Below are positions 25,409 to 34,947 of a stretch of 64,000 nucleotides of DNA, one piece after another. The stretch comes from Thermococcaceae archaeon. GTDB taxonomy: Archaea > Methanobacteriota_B > Thermococci > Thermococcales > Thermococcaceae. Each line of letters starts with the position of its first letter. Within the stretch, counting starts at the first letter, position 1. The stretch is taken from positions 1-64,000 of the forward strand of contig JASGLT010000005.1 of the NCBI GenBank assembly GCA_030156945.1, read 5' to 3'. A program made the translations under genes and the position numbers. Under the pieces are notes generated by a model. That model saw nothing but the letters and a program-made list of their open reading frames with translations, was not told the DNA's origin and did not search any database.

Positions 25409-27989
25409 TGGCCATGATTTTTCTGTGAAGCTCCTTTATCAGCTCCCTTCTGTCCTCCATGAGAACGACATCGCTTGAACCTATCACCTCAAGGTGGAAA
25501 GCGAATGGACTCGGTAGTCTGTTGTGCTCTATAACGAGCCCTATCCTCCCCTCCCTGACCCAGCTCAGAAATAGCTCCGCACTTTCAACGTCCATTTTAT
25601 CCTCCATTATCTCCCTATAGACCTCACGGAGGAGAGGAAAGTCAGGATAGTGCTTCTTCAGGATTTTCAGAAGTGTAACTGCCATCATCTGCTGTCTGCT
25701 TAAACTCTTATCCCTCCCCACGTATCTTCTAAGGATGAGGAGCCCCCTGTTAGCAACGTGCCTAAAACGTCTCTTCAATAGCTCTGTGTTGTCAAGGGCT
25801 TTCTTCAATGTTCCCCTCAGGTCTTCAAGGTTGAAGAGCTCTCTGATTTCATCCTCAGTCAGTCGCTTGTCATGGGGGACTATAAGGGAGAAGCCGTTGT
25901 CGCTTATGGCGACGCCAACGTTGCAGCGCTTTCTTCTGCTCACGAGGTACGCAAAGGCCCTGCTGAGGGCTTCGTTGGCTCTCCTTCCTACCAAAGTGTG
26001 GAAAAAGTACTCATAAGTCCTTTCTTTCTCAACTTCCTCAACGAGGAGGAGCCTATCGTCGGGAATCGTTGAATATCTTTCCTGCTCCCTGAAGTATGCC
26101 AGTATTGCCCTTGCAGCTCTTTCGTCGATCTCATACTTTTTCATGAGTTTTTTCAGGGCGTCTTTTCGCCCGAGGAGCCTTTTCATTTCCCTCCTGAACG
26201 CCTGAATATCGAGCGCGAGGTCAAAGCTCAGGGGCAGCATCTCTGAGAACCAGGCTGGGATAGTTGGCTTTGCACCCTCGCGGGGGATCACGTAAATCCT
26301 GTTTCCCCTGCTCTTCACGAATTCGTAGGTTCTGCCTGCCAAGACAAAGATGTCTCCGGGCATCAGTCTCTCCGCGAACTCCTCCTCCACAGTTCCTATT
26401 AGCCTCTTGTCCATGCTGTAAACCTTAACCTTTGCCTCGTCCGGGATGGTCCCCGTGTTCATGTAGTAAATCGCCCGGGTCATCTTCCCCCGTTTTCCGA
26501 ACTTGCCCTCATCAAGCCATATTTTTGCATACACCTTCCTCTCCTCAAGGCCAACGTACTCGCCGGCAAGGTACCTAAGCACGCTCATGAAGTCCTCAAA
26601 GGGGAGGTCACGGTACGGGTAAGCCCTCCTGACAACTCTGTATGCCTCTTCGACATCCCATACGCGAGTGAGGGCCATGCCGAGGACGTGCTGCACCAGG
26701 ACGTCTAAGGGGTTTCTGGGGATTTTAACCCTATCAAGCTTTCTTCTCCTCGCGTTGTGGGCCAGAATGGTGACCTCAACAAGGTCGTCCCTGTCGAGGG
26801 CGAGTATTATCCCTTTACTCACGTCGTGGAGCCTGTGGCCTGCCCTCCCTATCCTCTGCAGGGCCCTGTTAACGCTCTTCGGCGAGCCGATTAGAACGAC
26901 GAGGTCTATCGTACCGATGTCAATACCTAACTCCAGAGATGTACTGCTGACAACACAGCGAAGTTCTCCCCTCTTCAGCCTTTCTTCAACGTCCAGGCGG
27001 ACCTCTCTCGACAAGGAAGAGTGGTGGGCCTCTATTAGACCCTCAAATTCAGGAAACCTTTTCTTCAGATTGAATGCAACCCTCTCCGCCCCGCTCCTCG
27101 TGTTGGTGAAGATGAGCGTCGTTCGGTGATTCCTTATGAGCTCCGCCAGGCGGTTGTATAGAGCATCGCTAAGGACGTTGGCAGGGGTGTAAATCAAATC
27201 CTCAACGACGCTCTCGACCCTTATCTCAGTCTGCTTGGCGAAGGAAACATCAACTATGAGGCCGGGCCTCGGGTTTCCATCGTCATCAAAGCCAAAGACG
27301 AACTTGGCGACCTCTTCAAGCGGGTGTATGGTGGCGCTGAGCCCAATCCTCACGAACTCGTTCTCGGCCATCTCCTGGAGCCTCTCAATGCTGAGCGCAA
27401 GGTGAGAGCCGCGCTTGTTTTCAGCGAGCGCATGAACCTCGTCGATGATGACGTACTTCACCGTCTTCAGCCTCTCGCTGAACTTGGGGGCGTTTAAGGC
27501 AATGGCAAGGCTTTCTGGAGTTGTTATCAAGATGTGAGGCGGTTTCTTAACCATCTTGCTCTTCTCGTAGCTCGAGGTGTCGCTCGTCCTTATCCCAACT
27601 CTTATTTCGGGCAGTTCGTAGCCGAGCTCCTTCGCAACCTCCTTTATCTCAGCCAGCGGGCCTTCAAGGTTCCTCTTGATGTCGTTGTTCAGGGCGCGGA
27701 GAGGGGAGACGTAGAGGACGTAGATTTTATCCTCAAGCTTTCCCTCCTTTCCAAGGAGTATCAGCTCGTTTATGGCAGAGAGAAATGCCGATAGAGTCTT
27801 CCCAGAACCGGTGGGAGATGATATGAGGACGTTCTCACCTTTGTGGATTTCAAGAACGGCATACCTTTGGGGGGGTGTAAAGGTGCCAAATTTTCTTTTA
27901 AACCATTCTCTAACCGGTTCCACTAGAATTGAGAATATCTCTTCGTCCCCGTACTCTTTTCTCGCCCACCTTATCCTCTTCCTCGCCAT
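25380..27989 (-). CDS. lhr: Lhr-type superfamily 2 helicase
   Basis: 869 residues. Motif I SSPTGSGKT (~56), motif II DEVHAL (~180), SATIHP, and motif VI QRIGRAGHR (~375) identify the Lhr family. A winged-helix and the Lhr core domain follow. Archaeal Lhr helicases remodel branched DNA (forks, D-loops) and DNA:RNA hybrids and appear in RNA metabolism too. I cannot separate aLhr1 from aLhr2 by eye. Its 5' end is divergent from nothing; upstream lies a 125 bp gap with T-rich sequence. Confidence 0.92.
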   Translation of the reverse strand: MARKRIRWARKEYGDEEIFSILVEPVREWFKRKFGTFTPPQRYAVLEIHKGENVLISSPTGSGKTLSAFLSAINELILLGKEGKLEDKIYVLYVSPLRALNNDIKRNLEGPLAEIKEVAKELGYELPEIRVGIRTSDTSSYEKSKMVKKPPHILITTPESLAIALNAPKFSERLKTVKYVIIDEVHALAENKRGSHLALSIERLQEMAENEFVRIGLSATIHPLEEVAKFVFGFDDDGNPRPGLIVDVSFAKQTEIRVESVVEDLIYTPANVLSDALYNRLAELIRNHRTTLIFTNTRSGAERVAFNLKKRFPEFEGLIEAHHSSLSREVRLDVEERLKRGELRCVVSSTSLELGIDIGTIDLVVLIGSPKSVNRALQRIGRAGHRLHDVSKGIILALDRDDLVEVTILAHNARRRKLDRVKIPRNPLDVLVQHVLGMALTRVWDVEEAYRVVRRAYPYRDLPFEDFMSVLRYLAGEYVGLEERKVYAKIWLDEGKFGKRGKMTRAIYYMNTGTIPDEAKVKVYSMDKRLIGTVEEEFAERLMPGDIFVLAGRTYEFVKSRGNRIYVIPREGAKPTIPAWFSEMLPLSFDLALDIQAFRREMKRLLGRKDALKKLMKKYEIDERAARAILAYFREQERYSTIPDDRLLLVEEVEKERTYEYFFHTLVGRRANEALSRAFAYLVSRRKRCNVGVAISDNGFSLIVPHDKRLTEDEIRELFNLEDLRGTLKKALDNTELLKRRFRHVANRGLLILRRYVGRDKSLSRQQMMAVTLLKILKKHYPDFPLLREVYREIMEDKMDVESAELFLSWVREGRIGLVIEHNRLPSPFAFHLEVIGSSDVVLMEDRRELIKELHRKIMAIIGEGTSRD

Positions 27990-28114
27990 CGTCCCCCAGT
28001 CTCTTGCTCAGATTTTTAAACTATTCGGTTTTTTCATGAAACCAATTAGGTTCTTAAAACCTCCTCTGAGGAATTCGACTCAGCGTAAGATAAGAGGGTT
28101 AAAAACAAAAGAAC

Positions 28115-29074
28115 TCAGTCCACCCTCAGCTCGACCCAGTTCTCCCTTCCGAGCCTGTAAACCCTTACGAGACCCCTTTCCTCAAGACGCCTAAACATCC
28201 TCCAGGCAGTGGACTTTGGAATCCCCAGAGCCTTTCTTATCTTAGCCTGGGGTGCTTTGCCGCCGTTTTCGAGCAGGAATATTAGAGCTCCTCTTTCGTC
28301 GTCATTCAGATCGTCAATTGATTCTATCCTCTCCCGGATTCTCTCAAGGGCCTCTTCACTTCTTGGAAAGTCCTGAGGAGGGATTTGAGTTCTGTTCCTC
28401 TGGAAGTAGAAGTAAGCACCCAATGCAAGAAGGCCGAGGAGCACCAGAACTCCGGCGAACTTGAGAACCGATGAACTGCCCCCTTTTTGAGGGGCTGAAG
28501 ACTGGGAAATCCCCGCATTTGCTCCCGATGTAGTGTAAGAGTCCCCTCCGGAGCCCGTCGTGTAAGTTGCTCCCGCGCCCTCCAAAACGTAAGACACCGT
28601 TACGTTCCCAGCGGGCATGAGAACGGTTGTTCCCTTTATCTCCAGGGGGATACTGCTGAGGTCCACTATAACGGCATCCGCGGGGAGAAGTATCCTCACG
28701 GGTACGGGGCTCTCAAGGGAGAGAGTCCAAACAGGACCCTCCTTGGAGGTGAGGTCCGGAGTGTAGTAGGAAAGGGTTATGAGCTGGGAGTCCTCAAAAT
28801 AAACGGTCGCATTGCCCCCTTCAATCTCAACGGGTAAAACTTCACCCCGCTCGTCCACCGCCAGAATTCCCTCCACGTGTTCTCCCAAAAGGGGGACTTC
28901 CAAAACAACGGTATAGTTAACGGTGGTTATGGTCTCGTTAACGAGAACGTACCCATCCTCATAGACAGTGAGGGTAAGGGATTGAACCTCCTGGGAATGA
29001 ATCAGGGGTGCCGTTGTGGAGAGCAACATGATGGAGATAAATAGAGCGCTCACTGGAAGGTTTCTGCGTTTCAT
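28115..29074 (-). CDS. Membrane-anchored winged-helix regulator with extracytoplasmic domain
   Basis: 319 residues. A signal peptide (~1-27) leads to a ~150-residue extracellular beta-rich domain with N-glycosylation sequons. A Ser/Gly/Thr-rich linker (~175-205) precedes one transmembrane helix (~208-225) and a cytoplasmic C-terminal winged helix (residues ~255-315, LLENGGKAPQAKIRKALGIPKSTAWRMF). This is a one-component sensor: an outside domain wired to a DNA-binding domain. The ligand is unknown. It lies downstream of, and in line with, the secreted helical protein gene, which suggests a shared function. Confidence 0.8.
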   Translation of the reverse strand: MKRRNLPVSALFISIMLLSTTAPLIHSQEVQSLTLTVYEDGYVLVNETITTVNYTVVLEVPLLGEHVEGILAVDERGEVLPVEIEGGNATVYFEDSQLITLSYYTPDLTSKEGPVWTLSLESPVPVRILLPADAVIVDLSSIPLEIKGTTVLMPAGNVTVSYVLEGAGATYTTGSGGDSYTTSGANAGISQSSAPQKGGSSSVLKFAGVLVLLGLLALGAYFYFQRNRTQIPPQDFPRSEEALERIRERIESIDDLNDDERGALIFLLENGGKAPQAKIRKALGIPKSTAWRMFRRLEERGLVRVYRLGRENWVELRVD

Positions 29075-29135
29075 CTCTCACCACCACCTGTACTTCCCCA
29101 AACACTCTAAAAAACTAACGGAAAAGAGAAAAAGG

Positions 29136-30215
29136 CTAAGGTCTCTTACCCATCCCAGGATTTTCCTTGGAGTTACCTTTTCCTTTCTCAGTTCCTTTTC
29201 CTGGAGACTTAACGGGCCATTTTGGTTCCTCTTTCTTTTCCGCCCACCTGAGGTGCATTGCCGTTACTCTGAGGGTTTTACCTGACTCTTTTGCGAGCTT
29301 AAGCGCTTCAAGGTACTTGCCCTCCTGGATGAGCCCCATGATCCTGTTTTGGAGCTGATTGAGTGCCTGAGTAAGGTTGACCACTTCAGTTTCATTCGCC
29401 CCGGCCATGTACTTGAACCTCTCAAACATTCTGCACTGAACCTCAAGCCTCTTCTGGAGGCTCAGCGCAAGACCAGGTGCCTTGGCCTTTAGGAGTTCCA
29501 TGTGGAGTTCCCTTACAGCATCGTCCAGCTGCCTCTTTAGCTCCCTTGCAACCTCAAGGTTTTCAAGCAGTGCCGTTGTGTTCCCGCTCATAACGCTCTC
29601 AACGACCTTGGCATAGGCTTCCCTCGTCTGATTCAGGAGGAGTTTCACCTCCGTAGTGTTCGCCCCGTTCTCTTCCGCCGCCTCAATCAACGCCTCCACG
29701 TGCCTGAAGTACCCGTTCATCCTGAGGGCCTCAACTTTTGCGACGAGATCAATTGGAAGGCCCGTCCTCCCTGGAATCTCATCAGTAACGTTTCCGGATT
29801 CCCTCTCATTTTCCTCCTCGGAGATTCCATGAGCAACGGCAAAAATGACATCCCTGTAAGCTTTCATGGCTTCAATTGCAAGCTTCATAGCCTCCTTATA
29901 GTTGCCCTCCTCGTACGCCGCCTTTGCCTCTTTGATAAGGTTTTCGGCCGACTCAAACTTCTCCTGCACTTCAGGGGTCACGTTAGTCGCGTTGGATAGC
30001 AGTGAGGCGGTGTAGTTTGCAAGCCTCTCAGCGTTTCTGATGAGATTCTCAGCTGCTATCTGGAGCCCGGGGGCGTTAACGCTCACGTTGGTCGTTTGGT
30101 TGGTGGTAACGTTCACGCTGGTGTTTGCGGCCTCATCTGCCATCACGGCATACGATGGAATGAGGCTAACCATCAGTATTAGACTAACGAGCACTCCCAA
30201 CTTCTTCCTCCACAT
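29136..30215 (-). CDS. Secreted or membrane-associated helical protein, unknown function
   Basis: 359 residues. A cleavable signal peptide (~1-27) is followed by an Asn/Thr/Val-rich segment with many NxT/S sequons, then long helical repeats resembling TPR-like or bundle helices (AYEEGNYKEAMKLAIEAMKA at ~97 and IQEGKYLEALKLAKESGK at ~300). The C-terminus is a Lys/Gly/Pro-rich tail. Only one cysteine. Probably an extracytoplasmic helical bundle; no known family recognised. Its promoter contains a twin repeat (30274-30315). Confidence 0.75.
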   Translation of the reverse strand: MWRKKLGVLVSLILMVSLIPSYAVMADEAANTSVNVTTNQTTNVSVNAPGLQIAAENLIRNAERLANYTASLLSNATNVTPEVQEKFESAENLIKEAKAAYEEGNYKEAMKLAIEAMKAYRDVIFAVAHGISEEENERESGNVTDEIPGRTGLPIDLVAKVEALRMNGYFRHVEALIEAAEENGANTTEVKLLLNQTREAYAKVVESVMSGNTTALLENLEVARELKRQLDDAVRELHMELLKAKAPGLALSLQKRLEVQCRMFERFKYMAGANETEVVNLTQALNQLQNRIMGLIQEGKYLEALKLAKESGKTLRVTAMHLRWAEKKEEPKWPVKSPGKGTEKGKGNSKENPGMGKRP

Positions 30216-30273
30216 CTCACATCACCACTTTAAACTGGGGCATACACCCATATTAGGGACTCGGATGATAAAT

Positions 30274-30315
30274 AAGGTTCAAAATCGTTCCATTAGTCAT
30301 TTAAAGGTTCAAAAT
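30274..30315. promoter_or_regulatory. Twin direct repeat AAGGTTCAAAAT in the 30.2 kb promoter region
   Basis: AAGGTTCAAAAT occurs at 30274-30285 and again at 30304-30315, exactly 30 bp apart, close to three helical turns. Read on the minus strand, each copy (ATTTTGAACCTT) runs into a TATA-like element (CTTATTTATC and CTTTAAATG). The site controls the secreted-protein/membrane-regulator pair or contains duplicated promoters. Confidence 0.5.
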
Positions 30316-30431
30316 AGGTTTTTTATTAATTTAAGAACATTAAAACACTTCATTCTGCCCAAAACCTGCTAATTAGCCATTTTCTAGCTGTGAGGTTAAC
30401 CTTTAAAAGGCTTGCCCCCGGTAATCCTCAC

Positions 30432-31484
30432 ATGAACCCGCTCCTACTCGGGCTAATCCTCATCGTGCTTTGGGATTCCTACTTTTTCCTCAACTACCTC
30501 CTAAGCCTTCTCCAACCCTACAGAACCCGGGAATGGAGCCCGCGGGTTAGTCTGATAATCCCCGCATATAACGAGGGGAAAAGGGTTTTGAGGGCCATAA
30601 AAGCCGCCCTGGAGCAGGATTATCCGGACTTTGAAGTGGTCTTTGTAGACGATGGGAGCGAGGATGATACATTCAAATGGGCATCCTCCATAAAAGATTC
30701 AAGGCTCAAGCTCCTCAGGATAAAACATGGGGGGAAAGCAAGGGCTCTGAACGCAGGGCTGGTGCATTCAAATGGCGAGATAATTGCTGTAAGTGATGCC
30801 GACAGCATCTTGGAGAGGAGCGCTCTCAGAGGGCTGGTAAGACGGTTCTACTCGGATGAAATAGTGGGGGTCGGCGGGCAGGTCAGGGTTATGGGAGGTT
30901 CGTTTCTCGAGAGGGCCCAGGACATTGAACACCTCCGAATAGCCATGTTCCGAAGGGCGAAGGAGCTGGAAAACCTCAGCCTCGCCCCCGGGCCCATAGC
31001 GGCGTTCAGAAGGGGCGTGTTGGAGAAAATTGGAGGCTTTGTAGAGGATATTGTTGAGGACTATGCAACGACTAAAGCCGCTAAAAGGTTCGGCAGGGTT
31101 GTTTACGCCCCCAGGGCAAGGGTATGGACCGAAATGCCCACAAGCCTTCGTTCTCTATGGAAACAGCGCAAAAGATGGGTCCTCGGGGACATGAAGGGCA
31201 TGGGCGGAGGTTTCACAAAGGAATGGGCCTTCATGATATTCTCGGACATCGTGGCCCTCATGGACGTCCTCGTGCCACCATTACTCCTGCTATCCGGGGC
31301 ATGGCATGCTTTTCTGTTCTGGTATCTTTTTGAGGTCACCACGATGCTGATACCCTCAAAAATCGAGGGGGGTTCCCTTGTCAGTGCCCTGATCTTCCCA
31401 TTCATCCTGTGGTTCTGGGCGGTCTTTTACCTCTCACTGCACGTTTACGGATACTTCACCCTGCTCCTCAACAGATCAAAGTGA
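30432..31484 (+). CDS. Family 2 glycosyltransferase, membrane-bound
   Basis: About 350 residues. The ATG at 30432 (MNPLLLGLIL) is preferred; TATA ACCTTTAAAAGG (30400-30411) puts the transcript start very close to it, so the mRNA is probably leaderless. One N-terminal helix, then a GT-A domain: SLIIPAYNEGKRVLRAI, VFVDDGSEDDT, the DxD in VSDADS, and QRKRWVLGD (QxxRW). Two or three C-terminal helices anchor it. Such enzymes extend polysaccharides or glycolipids at the membrane; donor and acceptor unknown. Confidence 0.9.
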   Translation: MNPLLLGLILIVLWDSYFFLNYLLSLLQPYRTREWSPRVSLIIPAYNEGKRVLRAIKAALEQDYPDFEVVFVDDGSEDDTFKWASSIKDSRLKLLRIKHGGKARALNAGLVHSNGEIIAVSDADSILERSALRGLVRRFYSDEIVGVGGQVRVMGGSFLERAQDIEHLRIAMFRRAKELENLSLAPGPIAAFRRGVLEKIGGFVEDIVEDYATTKAAKRFGRVVYAPRARVWTEMPTSLRSLWKQRKRWVLGDMKGMGGGFTKEWAFMIFSDIVALMDVLVPPLLLLSGAWHAFLFWYLFEVTTMLIPSKIEGGSLVSALIFPFILWFWAVFYLSLHVYGYFTLLLNRSK

Positions 31485-31560
31485 AGTCTCACCCAGAAAT
31501 TTTTTAAACGATTCCAGGTCTTTGCTATATAGACTATTTAGAGACAAGGAGAATATAGAG

Positions 31561-32466
31561 ATGATAACTGCAATCTTCATGGCGTGGGCAATAGGGGCAA
31601 ACGACAGCGCAAAGGCCGTCGGAACCGCTGTAGGTTCTGGAATACTCGGCTTCAAGAGGGCTGTACTCCTCATTGGAGTCTTCGTGTTCATCGGAGTCTT
31701 CCTCGGCGGTTCCCAAGTTTCGAGCACGGTGGGAGGGTTAGCGGAGGGTATGGGAACCCAGACAGTAGAGCTCGTCCTGTTCAGTGCAGCCACTACCGTG
31801 ACCCTCGCGAGTCTCTGGGGGAATCCGATTTCTACAACTCAGGCCATAATAGGCGCCCTCGTGGGTGCTTCCATTGCGGAGGGTCTCCCCATAGACTGGC
31901 CCGTTGTTGAAAAGATCGTGGTCACCTGGATCGTCTCACCAGCTCTGGCAGGGACTTTGGCCGTTGGAATTTAAATTCCATACAAACATATCCTTAACAG
32001 GATAAAGCACCTCGGAACCTTGGAGCTGACACAGAAATGGCTCGCATTCATAGCCTCCTCCTACGCCTCATTCAACCTCGGAGCAAACGAGCTCGCCAAC
32101 GTGATTGGGCTGGCAGATGGAAACGCAGCCCTCAGAAGCCTTTTTGCAATTGTCCTTACAACCGGGGCACTGACGTTCAGCTACGAGGTCATAATGACGG
32201 TAGGGAAGGATCTCGCCCCCCTCGGTCCAACATCAGGATTTTCAGCCCAGATGGGAGCGGCTATAGCAGTTACCCTGGCCAACACCTTCAGAATTCCGGT
32301 AAGCTCAGGACAGGCCATAGTTGGTGCAATCTCAGGCGTGAGCCTCTACAAGGGGGAGAGGATAAACAAAAGGGCCTTTAAGGGAATTCTGAGGGGCTGG
32401 ATCACCGCCCCTACCAGCGCTGGCATTCTTGCATTCCTTCTCCTAAAACTATTTTCAACCCTTTGA
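31561..32466 (+). pseudogene. pitA: PiT family inorganic phosphate permease interrupted by an in-frame TAA
   Basis: One reading frame of 302 codons from ATG 31561 (after AAGGAGAAT) to 32466, broken only by TAA at 31972-31974 (codon 138). The first half holds the PiT signature GANDSAKAVGTAVGSG, the second GANELANVIG, the two halves expected of one transporter. The frame is intact on both sides, so a single nonsense change (TAC or TAT to TAA) is enough to explain it. Possibilities: recent pseudogene, sequencing error, or translation of two half-proteins; no good ribosome site is seen before the second half. No DUF47/PhoU partner is adjacent. Confidence 0.85.
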
Positions 32467-32508
32467 AGCTTTTTAAAGGCTTCTCCCAACTTATGGGAGG
32501 TGAGAAAA

Positions 32509-34251
32509 ATGGTCGATTTCAGGTTCGAGGTCAAGGCGCGCGATGCAGCCGGTAGGATTGGAAAGCTCACGATAAACGGGAAGACAATAGAAACCCCGGC
32601 CATAATGCCCGTCATCAACCCAAAACAGCTCATCGTGACGCCGAAGGAGCTCAGGGAGATGGGCTTTGGGATGATAATCACAAACTCCTACATCATCTAC
32701 AAGACTCCCGAGCTGAGGAAAAAGGCGCTGGAAGAGGGTATCCACAAACTCCTCGACTACGACGGGATAATTGAGGTTGATTCCGGCTCCTTCCAGCTCA
32801 TGCGCTACGGTGGGGTTGACGTGACCAACAGAGAAATAGTGGAGTTCCAGCATAATATAGGCGTTGATGTCGGGACTTTCCTCGATATCCCGACACCGCC
32901 GGACGCGCCGAGGGAGAAAGCAGAAGAAGACCTTAGGATAACGCTTGAAAGGGCAAAAGAGGCCGAAGAGATCAAGGAGATAGCCATGAACGCCGCGGTG
33001 CAGGGCTCAACGTATCCCGACCTGAGAACATATGCGGCAAAAAAGCTGAGCGAGATGAACTTCGAGATACACCCGATCGGCGCAGTGGTTCCGCTGATGG
33101 AAAGCTACCGCTATAGGGATCTGGTTGATGTTGTCATAGCTTCTAAGGTGGGACTGAGACCGGACAGACCGGTTCACCTTTTCGGTGCAGGTCATCCGAT
33201 GATATTCGCAATGGCGGTGGCTATGGGGGTAGACCTTTTCGATTCGGCCAGCTATGCCCTCTACGCCAAGGACGACCGCTACATGACGCCCGAGGGGACA
33301 AAGAGGCTGGATGAGCTCGAGTACTTCCCGTGCTCCTGTCCAGTCTGCTCCCGTTATACTCCCCAAGAGCTCCGCGAGATGCCGAAGGAAGAGAGGACGA
33401 GGCTTTTAGCTCTCCACAACCTCTGGGTGATCAAAGAAGAGCTAAACAGGGTCAAGCAGGCTATAAAGGAGGGGGAGCTGTGGCGTCTCGTCGATGAGAG
33501 GGCGAGAAGCCATCCCAAGCTTTACGCAGCTTACAAGAGATTGCTCGAGTACAGGGAGTACCTTGAGAAGAACGAGCCTGTAACGAAGGCGAGCGCTTTC
33601 TTCAAGGTGAGCGAAGAAGCGTTGAGGTGGCCAATCGTTGAGCGCGCCAAAGAGAGGGCAGAGCGCGTTAGAGCAAAGTTCCCCGAAACCATCAACCACC
33701 CGATCTTCGGAGATGTTCCGAAGTACCTCTCTCTCAGCTACCCGTTTGCCCAGAGCGAGGGTGAGGAAGACTTCACAGTTGAGAAGCCGGAGAAGGGCGA
33801 AGCCAGGAAGTACGTTATGGCCGTTGCCGAGTATCAGTTTGGAGAGGGAGCAGGAGAGGCCTTCAAGGACGCTTTCGTAGAGCTTTCAAGAAAGACAGGG
33901 ATGCCGAGGCAGATAAAGGCCAAAGGCAGACATCTCGCTACCTTCAGAGCTGAGGACGGCCTGCTGACGCTCGGAATTGAAGGTGCCAGGAGGCTCCACG
34001 AAGTCCTCCCGTTCCCGAGAATGAGGGTCATCGTTGATGAGGACGCAGAACCCTTCGCGAAGAGGGGCAAGAACGTCTTTGCGAAGTTCGTTGTGGATGC
34101 TGATCGGGATATAAGGCCCTACGACGAGGTTCTTGTGGTTAACAGGAACGATGAGCTCCTCGCGACTGGGCAGACCCTCCTCAACGGTGAGGAGCTGAAG
34201 ATATTCCAGCAGGGGTTGGCAGTGAAAGTTAGGAGGGGAGTCGAGAAGTAG
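32509..34251 (+). CDS. tgtA: Archaeosine tRNA-guanine(15) transglycosylase
   Basis: About 580 residues. ATG 32509 follows GGGAGGTG. The N-terminal TIM barrel has the nucleophile region DSGSFQLM, catalytic SASYALYAKDDRYMTP and the zinc ligands CSCPVC. A central domain leads to the C-terminal PUA domain (DRDIRPYDEVLVVN). It swaps G15 of tRNAs for preQ0, the first step of archaeosine. Length matches the full four-domain archaeal enzyme. Confidence 0.97.
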   Translation: MVDFRFEVKARDAAGRIGKLTINGKTIETPAIMPVINPKQLIVTPKELREMGFGMIITNSYIIYKTPELRKKALEEGIHKLLDYDGIIEVDSGSFQLMRYGGVDVTNREIVEFQHNIGVDVGTFLDIPTPPDAPREKAEEDLRITLERAKEAEEIKEIAMNAAVQGSTYPDLRTYAAKKLSEMNFEIHPIGAVVPLMESYRYRDLVDVVIASKVGLRPDRPVHLFGAGHPMIFAMAVAMGVDLFDSASYALYAKDDRYMTPEGTKRLDELEYFPCSCPVCSRYTPQELREMPKEERTRLLALHNLWVIKEELNRVKQAIKEGELWRLVDERARSHPKLYAAYKRLLEYREYLEKNEPVTKASAFFKVSEEALRWPIVERAKERAERVRAKFPETINHPIFGDVPKYLSLSYPFAQSEGEEDFTVEKPEKGEARKYVMAVAEYQFGEGAGEAFKDAFVELSRKTGMPRQIKAKGRHLATFRAEDGLLTLGIEGARRLHEVLPFPRMRVIVDEDAEPFAKRGKNVFAKFVVDADRDIRPYDEVLVVNRNDELLATGQTLLNGEELKIFQQGLAVKVRRGVEK

Positions 34252-34289
34252 AAAAAATTATAAACCCTCTCCTTTTTCCTATTCCGGGC

Positions 34290-34366
34290 GGGCCCGTGGT
34301 CTAGATGGTTATGACGCCACCCTTACAAGGTGGAGGTCCGGGGTTCGAATCCCCGCGGGCCCACCA
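34290..34366 (+). tRNA. tRNA-Val(TAC)
   Basis: 77-nt cloverleaf: acceptor GGGCCCG/CGGGCCC, anticodon stem CCACC/GGTGG, loop CTTACAA, T-loop GGGGTTCGAATCCCC, discriminator A, encoded CCA. A TATA box AAATTATAAACC is at about 34256-34267. A perfect 11-bp hairpin begins 3 bases after the CCA (34369-34393). Confidence 0.97.
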
Positions 34367-34947
34367 TAGAAACTTTTGCCAAGCAAAAGTTTCATCAAAA
34401 ACGAATGTCCTTTTGAGTGCCCTGCTTTTCAGTGATTCTCAATCATCAATTAGCAATTTCAGGGGGTTACTCATAGTATAACGCCCGACGGGCGTTAAAA
34501 AAGAAGAAAACCCTCATTTCTCTGCTTGCTCATTAAGAGAATCCTTATTCTTAGCCAATCCTCAAGGACATTCAAACTTTTGGTGAAGCTTTTTCTAAAA
34601 GCTTCAGCGCTGGCGGAAGAAAAGTATGCGATTCTAACGAGCTGGCTTTTGAGTGGGTTTACCCTCGAGTTGCCAGATATACTGGATTTCCTTCACAGTA
34701 TAGCGCTCGAAGAGCGCTAAAAAGAAAGCTGAAATCACAATTAACGAGAAATTTTGAGAGCAAACCCGCTCGAGGTTGTCTTTTCAAGGGCATGCTCTCA
34801 TCAACGGGCAAGTTCAAAAGGAAGGGAAACCTTTGGTCAAGCTTTTCCCAAAAGCTTGCTAGAAAAGTTTCAATGGTGAAGCTTTTTCTAAAAGCTTAAG
34901 GGCAAAGTTTCGTCAGAACATAAGAATATAGAAAATGGGAAGAGGGA
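34367..34947. repeat. Gene-free, hairpin-rich gap after tRNA-Val
   Basis: No convincing gene. It contains: a perfect inverted repeat GAAACTTTTGC/GCAAAAGTTTC (34369-34393); three copies of AAGCTTTT-nnn-AAAAGCTT with a TGGT(G/C) just before (34585-34605, 34838-34858, 34879-34897); and two near-identical hairpins followed by A-runs, AGTATAACGCCCGACGGGCG (from 34475) and AGTATAGCGCTCGAAGAGCG (from 34697). The pattern looks like a repeat family or a set of structured transcripts. The L12 gene ends at its right edge. Confidence 0.6.
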
